Assembly: GCF_039414295.1 (NCBI RefSeq) | Contig: NZ_JBCITM010000003.1 | Span: 186,001-250,000, forward strand | Direction: 5' to 3' | Source: Anoxynatronum sibiricum | Lineage (GTDB): Bacteria > Bacillota > Clostridia > Peptostreptococcales > Tindalliaceae | DNA length: 64,000 nucleotides | Shown here: in pieces, positions 59,518 through 64,000 of the stretch | How positions within the stretch are numbered: the stretch's first letter is position 1 | Layout: each line of letters starts with the position of its first letter | Position numbers and translations under genes: made by a program | The notes under the pieces: model-generated | Told to the model about the DNA's origin: nothing | The model's database searches: none | The model's input: the letters and a program-made list of their open reading frames with translations, nothing else

Positions 59518-61368
59518 ATGTTGAGTAGACATATACCAGATGAAATTGTTCATGAGATCATAAGCCGAAACGACATTGTTGAAGTGATCAGTGAATATGT
59601 GCCATTACAGCCAGGCGGAGCTAATCATCGCGCCTTGTGTCCCTTCCATAATGAAAAAACACCGTCTTTCATGGTGAGTCGTGAAAAGCAGATGTTCAAA
59701 TGCTTTGGGTGTGGGAAAGGCGGTGACGTGGTAGGGTTCATAATGGAGAAAGAAAATCTTGACTTTGTTGAGGCACTGAAAAAACTGGCCCAGCGAATTA
59801 ACTTGCAGATTCCTGAAGCAGAGATGACACCCCAGGTCCGGCAGGAGTTGCAGGAACAACACCAGCTTATGGATCTACATCGAGATGCCGCTTCCTTTTA
59901 TTTCAAATGCCTTAAGAAGAGGGGCAATGCCGGTGCCAGATATCTGGCCGGGAGGGGATGGAGCATCGAGACCATTAAACGTTTTGGCTTGGGGTATGCC
60001 CCAGACCAATGGGATGCTTTGTGCCGCTACATGTCCACCAGAGGATATTCCAACGAGTTGCTGGAAAAAGCCGGGTTAGCCATCTTAAGCGAGAAAGTGA
60101 CAGGAAATAAGCGGCATTATGACCGTTTCAGAAATCGTGCGATGTTTCCGATTTTTGACATTCGAGGCAATGTCGTAGCCTTTGGAGGGCGAATTCTGAC
60201 TCCGGAAGGAACACCCAAATATCTAAATTCACCTGAAACCCTCCTCTTTAATAAACGTCATTTACTGTATGGTCTCAATATCGCACGAACACACCTGAGA
60301 CAACACACACTGATTCTGGTGGAAGGCTATACGGATGTGATCACCCTTCATGAAAACGGATTCCAAAACGCAGTTGCCACTCTGGGAACCTCCCTGACAC
60401 CGGATCATGCCCGACTGGCTGAAAAAACTGCCAAGCGGGTGATCTTATGCTTTGATGGAGACCAGGCGGGTGAACAGGCTGCCCAGCGTAGTATTCGGAT
60501 TTTCCGTCATACTGAGGTTGAAGTCAAAATTCTCACGCTGCCCCATAAAACCGACCCGGATCAATACGTGAAAGAGAAAGGTGCTGAGGCTTTTGAGCAA
60601 CTGTTGCAGAAAGCCCCCACTGCTGTCGAGTACCAAATTTCTCTCATTCGCCGCAGGCACTCGTTGGCGACAGTGGAAGGGAAAGTGCATTTTGCCAGGG
60701 AAGCATCAGACGTTCTGAAACAGATAAAAAGTATGGTTGAACGGGAGGCCTACGCTGCCCGGGTAGCTGAAGAAATAGGTGTTTCCAAAGCTTCTTTCAT
60801 GGAGGAGCTCCAGCAGGGTAAACGCAGCTATGAGATTCGAGATTATGGAAAGAATAAAGATGCGTATGCTGCTCGTCGGCTTTCTATTGAGGCTATGACA
60901 CCTGTTGAACGTGATGCTGTGATTAAAATGGAATGCCAGTTTCTTAAATGGACCCTCCGGCATCCTGAATACCTGCTTCAATTGGGAGAAAAAATTGAAG
61001 CAAGCCTTTTTCAACACACCACCCATCAGGTATTATTTCGATTAATGATAGAAAATCACGAATTACTTCAAAAAAAACCTGCAGAAAAAGATTTTTTTGA
61101 AGGATTTGAAGAAGAAATGGCGAATATTGATGCAGCTGAAGATTGTGATCTTTCATTGGAAGACATGATTCGGCGATTTACTCAATATATGAAAACTCAA
61201 CAGCGTCAGCAACAGCTGAAGCAGTTGGAGGAGAAGCAACGGAAGCTGTTGGATAATCAGGAATTGAACCCGAAAGAGAAGGAAGATGAAATGCTTAAAC
61301 TGGGAATGGAAATCAGACGCATCAACATAGAACTGCAAGAGCTGTACATGCAGAAGGGAGGGAAATAG
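59518..61368 (+). CDS. dnaG: DNA primase
   Basis: Makes RNA primers for replication, about 616 aa. CHC2 zinc finger CPFHNEKTPSF ... CFGCGKGGD, TOPRIM core with LILVEGYTDVITLHENGF and CFDGDQAGEQAA, and a C-terminal DnaB-binding helical domain. The frame is open from 59392, but the first 42 residues do not fit the family. ATG at 59518 (MLSRHIPDEIVHEI) gives the usual N-terminus, though its ribosome site (GGTGTG) is weak. It ends 1 nt before sigA. Confidence 0.94.
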   Translation: MLSRHIPDEIVHEIISRNDIVEVISEYVPLQPGGANHRALCPFHNEKTPSFMVSREKQMFKCFGCGKGGDVVGFIMEKENLDFVEALKKLAQRINLQIPEAEMTPQVRQELQEQHQLMDLHRDAASFYFKCLKKRGNAGARYLAGRGWSIETIKRFGLGYAPDQWDALCRYMSTRGYSNELLEKAGLAILSEKVTGNKRHYDRFRNRAMFPIFDIRGNVVAFGGRILTPEGTPKYLNSPETLLFNKRHLLYGLNIARTHLRQHTLILVEGYTDVITLHENGFQNAVATLGTSLTPDHARLAEKTAKRVILCFDGDQAGEQAAQRSIRIFRHTEVEVKILTLPHKTDPDQYVKEKGAEAFEQLLQKAPTAVEYQISLIRRRHSLATVEGKVHFAREASDVLKQIKSMVEREAYAARVAEEIGVSKASFMEELQQGKRSYEIRDYGKNKDAYAARRLSIEAMTPVERDAVIKMECQFLKWTLRHPEYLLQLGEKIEASLFQHTTHQVLFRLMIENHELLQKKPAEKDFFEGFEEEMANIDAAEDCDLSLEDMIRRFTQYMKTQQRQQQLKQLEEKQRKLLDNQELNPKEKEDEMLKLGMEIRRINIELQELYMQKGGK

Positions 61369-61369
61369 T

Positions 61370-62482
61370 ATGGATAGTCAAACCATCGATTTAACCAAGG
61401 AAATGTTGAAAAAACTCCTTGAAAAAGGGCAAAAAGACGGATCCCTCACTTACGAGGAGATCATGAATGCTCTTGAGAAGGCTGAGTTGGATAAAGATCA
61501 AATTGACGATCTGTATGATCAATTTACAACCTTAGGCATCGATATCATTGGTGAAGAAAAAGAAGATGACCTTGAGTTGGATGATCCGGATCTTGAAGAA
61601 GATCTTAAAATTGATGAACCGGTGGAGGATGATTTATCTCTGATGAAAGGGGTAAACATTGACGATCCGGTACGCATGTATTTAAAAGAAATTGGCAAAG
61701 TGCCTTTGCTGACAAGTGCAGAAGAAATAGATCTGGCCCAGCGTATGGAACAGGGTGATGAGCAGGCAAAGAAACAACTGGTTGAGGCTAATCTACGACT
61801 GGTGGTTAGTATTGCCAAGCGGTATGTTGGGCGAGGCATGCTGTTTCTTGACCTGATTCAGGAAGGGAATTTGGGCCTGATTAAAGCTGTTGAAAAGTTT
61901 GATTATCGTAAAGGCTACAAGTTCAGCACCTACGCAACCTGGTGGATAAGACAGGCGATTACCCGTGCCATTGCCGACCAGGCCCGTACCATTCGTATAC
62001 CAGTGCACATGGTGGAGACCATCAACAAATTGATTCGCGTTTCGCGTCAATTGCTTCAGGACCTGGGTCGGGAACCAAAGCCCGAAGAAATCGCCCGTGA
62101 AATGGATATCACAGAAGAAAAAGTGCGGGAAATTCTTAAAATCGCCCAAGAGCCAGTCTCTCTGGAAACACCTATTGGAGAAGAGGAAGACAGTCATCTG
62201 GGAGACTTCATCCCTGATGAAGATGTACTGGCTCCGGCAGAATCAGCGGCATTCTCTCTCTTGAAGGAACAACTGGTGGAAGTACTGCACACTTTAACGG
62301 TACGGGAGCAGAAAGTGCTGCGCCTACGTTTTGGACTTGACGATGGCCGGGCCCGCACACTGGAAGAAGTGGGTAAAAAGTTTCAGGTTACCCGGGAACG
62401 CATTCGACAGATTGAAGCAAAAGCGTTGCGCAAGTTACGTCATCCCAGCCGCAGTAAAAAGCTGAAAGACTATCTGGAATAA
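61370..62482 (+). CDS. sigA: Primary sigma factor RpoD/SigA
   Basis: Vegetative RNA polymerase sigma factor, 370 aa. Acidic N-terminal region, region 1.2 DPVRMYLKEIGKVPLLT, region 2 with EANLRLVVSIAKRYVGRGM and YKFSTYATWWIRQAITRAIA, region 3, and region 4 with TLEEVGKKFQVTRERIRQIE. It would read the TTGACA/TATAAT promoters found across this window. dnaG-sigA is the classical macromolecular-synthesis operon. Confidence 0.97.
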   Translation: MDSQTIDLTKEMLKKLLEKGQKDGSLTYEEIMNALEKAELDKDQIDDLYDQFTTLGIDIIGEEKEDDLELDDPDLEEDLKIDEPVEDDLSLMKGVNIDDPVRMYLKEIGKVPLLTSAEEIDLAQRMEQGDEQAKKQLVEANLRLVVSIAKRYVGRGMLFLDLIQEGNLGLIKAVEKFDYRKGYKFSTYATWWIRQAITRAIADQARTIRIPVHMVETINKLIRVSRQLLQDLGREPKPEEIAREMDITEEKVREILKIAQEPVSLETPIGEEEDSHLGDFIPDEDVLAPAESAAFSLLKEQLVEVLHTLTVREQKVLRLRFGLDDGRARTLEEVGKKFQVTRERIRQIEAKALRKLRHPSRSKKLKDYLE

Positions 62483-62543
62483 GACGAATGAAAAACCTGG
62501 GATTCGCATTTGCGGATCCTTTGTTTTGAAGGAGCCGATTACG

Positions 62544-63248
62544 ATGCCCATAAACCTTTCCCCCAGATTGGCAGCTGCAGCAAATCTGGCAGATCCGACA
62601 GCTGTTGTGGCTGATATTGGAACTGATCACGGCTATATCCCCATTTACCTGGTGAAAGAGAAGGGTGTTCGTCATGTAATTGCCACAGATGCAAACGAAG
62701 ATCCTCTAAACAAAGCAAAGCGGATGGTACAGCGCTTTAAACTGGAGGCCCACATTACGCTTCGGCTGGGAAATGGGCTGGAAGTATTGGAACCTGGAGA
62801 AGCCACTACGCTGATTCTTGCAGGTATGGGCGGCGCACTGATAACAGAGCTACTGGAAGCATCGCCGGTGGTGGCAAACCAGGCACAGCAACTGATCTTG
62901 CAGCCTGTGCAGGCGGTGCCTGTTTTGCGTCGTTACCTGGCCACTCATGGGTACCGTATCCATGAAGAAGTGTTGATTCAGGAGAAACATCGTTTTTATG
63001 AAATAATAGTAGCCAAGCATGAGAACCTGCCGGTTCATGAACCTGAACCAGTGTGGCTGGAAACAGGCAGTTTTTTAAAGCAACAGCCTGCAGCGGTGGC
63101 CAGGACATTTGTTAGCAGAAAAATCAGGCTGTTCACCCAAAAATATCAAGGGCTGTCGCAGGCTGATGCCCCCGATCCACAGCAGCTTTCTGAAACCTTT
63201 GCCCTCATTGAAGCACTGAAGGAGGAATTGAGATGGCTCAAACAATAA
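62544..63248 (+). CDS. trmK: tRNA (adenine(22)-N(1))-methyltransferase TrmK
   Basis: SAM-dependent methyltransferase making m1A22 in tRNA, 234 aa. NLSPRLAAAANLADPTAVVA, VADIGTDHGYIPIYLV (motif I), and LAGMGGALITELLE are typical. ATG 62544 behind GAAGGAG; an open frame from 62526 is ignored. It overlaps the next gene by 16 nt. sigA-trmK-nif3 order is conserved in Firmicutes. Confidence 0.93.
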   Translation: MPINLSPRLAAAANLADPTAVVADIGTDHGYIPIYLVKEKGVRHVIATDANEDPLNKAKRMVQRFKLEAHITLRLGNGLEVLEPGEATTLILAGMGGALITELLEASPVVANQAQQLILQPVQAVPVLRRYLATHGYRIHEEVLIQEKHRFYEIIVAKHENLPVHEPEPVWLETGSFLKQQPAAVARTFVSRKIRLFTQKYQGLSQADAPDPQQLSETFALIEALKEELRWLKQ

Positions 63249-64000
63249 GAGACATCGTGAAAGCGATGAATCTTCTGGCGCCACCGGCATTGGCAATGGA
63301 GTGGGATGCCGTTGGTTTGCAGGTGGGCTCCATGAACGACACAGTCAAAACAATTTTTGTGGCATTGGATTTGACGGAAAAAAGCCTTGAGGAAGCCCTG
63401 ATTCATGACCCTCAGCTGATTATTACCCATCACCCTTTTATTTTTTCGCCGTTGAAACATTTGCGTACCGATCAAACCATGGGTAAAATGATTCAAGCGT
63501 TGATGCATCAGAACGTGTCAGTGTTTGCCGCTCATACCAATATGGATATTGCCCAGGGTGGTTTGAACGACTGGGTTGCCCAGCAGTTGGAACTGCAACA
63601 GATATCATTATTGGAACTGACAAACTCAGAGCCCTTGCTGAAGCTGGTGGTATTTGTGCCTGAAACCGGTGTTGATCAGGTGGCCGATGCTTTGGCCGCA
63701 GCTGGAGCGGGTTACATCGGCAATTACAGCCATTGCAGTTTTAGGGGGAAGGGTACAGGCACATTTAAACCTTTGGAAGGTTCTAATCCAACGATTGGCA
63801 AACAGAATCATCTGGAACAGGTGGCAGAAATACGACTTGAAACCGTTTTGCCCGCCAGATACCAAAAGGCGATCATTCAAGCCATGAAAGAAGCACATCC
63901 TTACGAAGAAGTGGCGTATGATCTCTTGCGGCTTGAAAACCCTGGCTTTCAAGATGGCTTGGGCAGACTTGGTTATTTGAAGGAATCCATGAGCCCGGCC
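63233..64000 (+). CDS. Nif3-like dinuclear metal centre protein (3' end outside window)
   Basis: 256 residues visible, no stop before the window end; full proteins are about 370 aa. ATG behind AAGGAGGAATTGAG, within the end of trmK. WDAVGLQVG, VALDLTEKSLEEAL, LIITHHPFIFSPLKHL and AAHTNMDIAQGGLNDW contain metal-binding His and Asp residues of the NIF3 fold. The central insert (about 125-230, KLVVFVPETGVDQVADALAA) is the CutA/PII-like domain typical of Firmicutes members. Biochemical role is unsettled; GTP cyclohydrolase-like annotations exist. Confidence 0.93.
   Translation, partial: MAQTIRDIVKAMNLLAPPALAMEWDAVGLQVGSMNDTVKTIFVALDLTEKSLEEALIHDPQLIITHHPFIFSPLKHLRTDQTMGKMIQALMHQNVSVFAAHTNMDIAQGGLNDWVAQQLELQQISLLELTNSEPLLKLVVFVPETGVDQVADALAAAGAGYIGNYSHCSFRGKGTGTFKPLEGSNPTIGKQNHLEQVAEIRLETVLPARYQKAIIQAMKEAHPYEEVAYDLLRLENPGFQDGLGRLGYLKESMSPA

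Noticed and set aside
1..64000. CRISPR array
   Set aside because: No regularly spaced direct repeats or cas genes were seen anywhere in the window.

Overview
The window reads as a stretch of chromosome from a low-to-moderate G+C Gram-positive anaerobe of the class Clostridia. Three things point there: the gene order (hrcA-grpE-dnaK-dnaJ-prmA-rsmE-mtaB ... era-recO-glyS-ppsR-ppdK ... dgt-dnaG-sigA-trmK-nif3), Firmicutes-type control elements (CIRCE operator, glycine T-box, strong AGGAGG ribosome sites) and many GTG/TTG starts. The genus cannot be fixed from sequence alone. An arsenate-respiring, possibly alkaliphilic clostridium is my guess. No rRNA, transposase, integrase, prophage or CRISPR array is visible.

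Left part (1-20.5 kb): the 3' part of a DegS-like kinase with its DegU-like regulator; tRNA-Leu(CAA) on the minus strand; polA-coaE; a solitary peptide-binding lipoprotein; a promoter and rod-like structured RNA candidate just ahead of tRNA-Leu(GAG); a minus-strand AlaX-like editing protein and a FliD-tail-like protein; a solitary adenine methyltransferase; a metallo-beta-lactamase-fold protein resembling the detached C-terminal domain of ComEC; an uncharacterised lipoprotein; a TPR protein; a YibE/F membrane protein; the ComEC membrane domain; an isochorismatase-fold hydrolase; holA; and rpsT.

Middle part (20.6-49.6 kb): lepA-hemW, the CIRCE-controlled heat-shock operon hrcA-grpE-dnaK-dnaJ continuing into prmA-rsmE-mtaB, then hit, rpsU, yqeY, an nfeD-floA membrane operon behind an ECF-type promoter, phoH-pgpH-ybeY-dgkA(PAP2 fusion), a DUF3048 lipoprotein, cdd-era-recO, T-box-controlled glyS, and ppsR-ppdK. 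This is ordinary, densely packed housekeeping DNA.

The outstanding region is 49.6-58.3 kb. A block lies between ppdK and dgt. It encodes a Tat-exported molybdopterin oxidoreductase whose iron-sulfur and active-site spacing match respiratory arsenate reductase ArrA, its four-cluster partner ArrB, a TorD-type chaperone, an unusual multi-cluster ferredoxin with a Tat-like motif and a zinc ribbon, two MoeA-type proteins (one with a cysteine-rich tail), MobB and TatA. The genes would supply catalytic subunits, electron input, chaperoning, cofactor maturation and export for one respiratory enzyme. The block has its own sigma-A promoter. A dyad overlapping the transcription start resembles an ArsR-family operator. 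A 16-bp perfect hairpin separates arrAB from the accessory genes, and a terminator closes each end. No arsenic resistance genes, tatC, moaA or mobA lie in the window.

Right part (58.3-64 kb): dgt, then the macromolecular-synthesis genes dnaG-sigA, then trmK and a Nif3-family gene cut by the window end.
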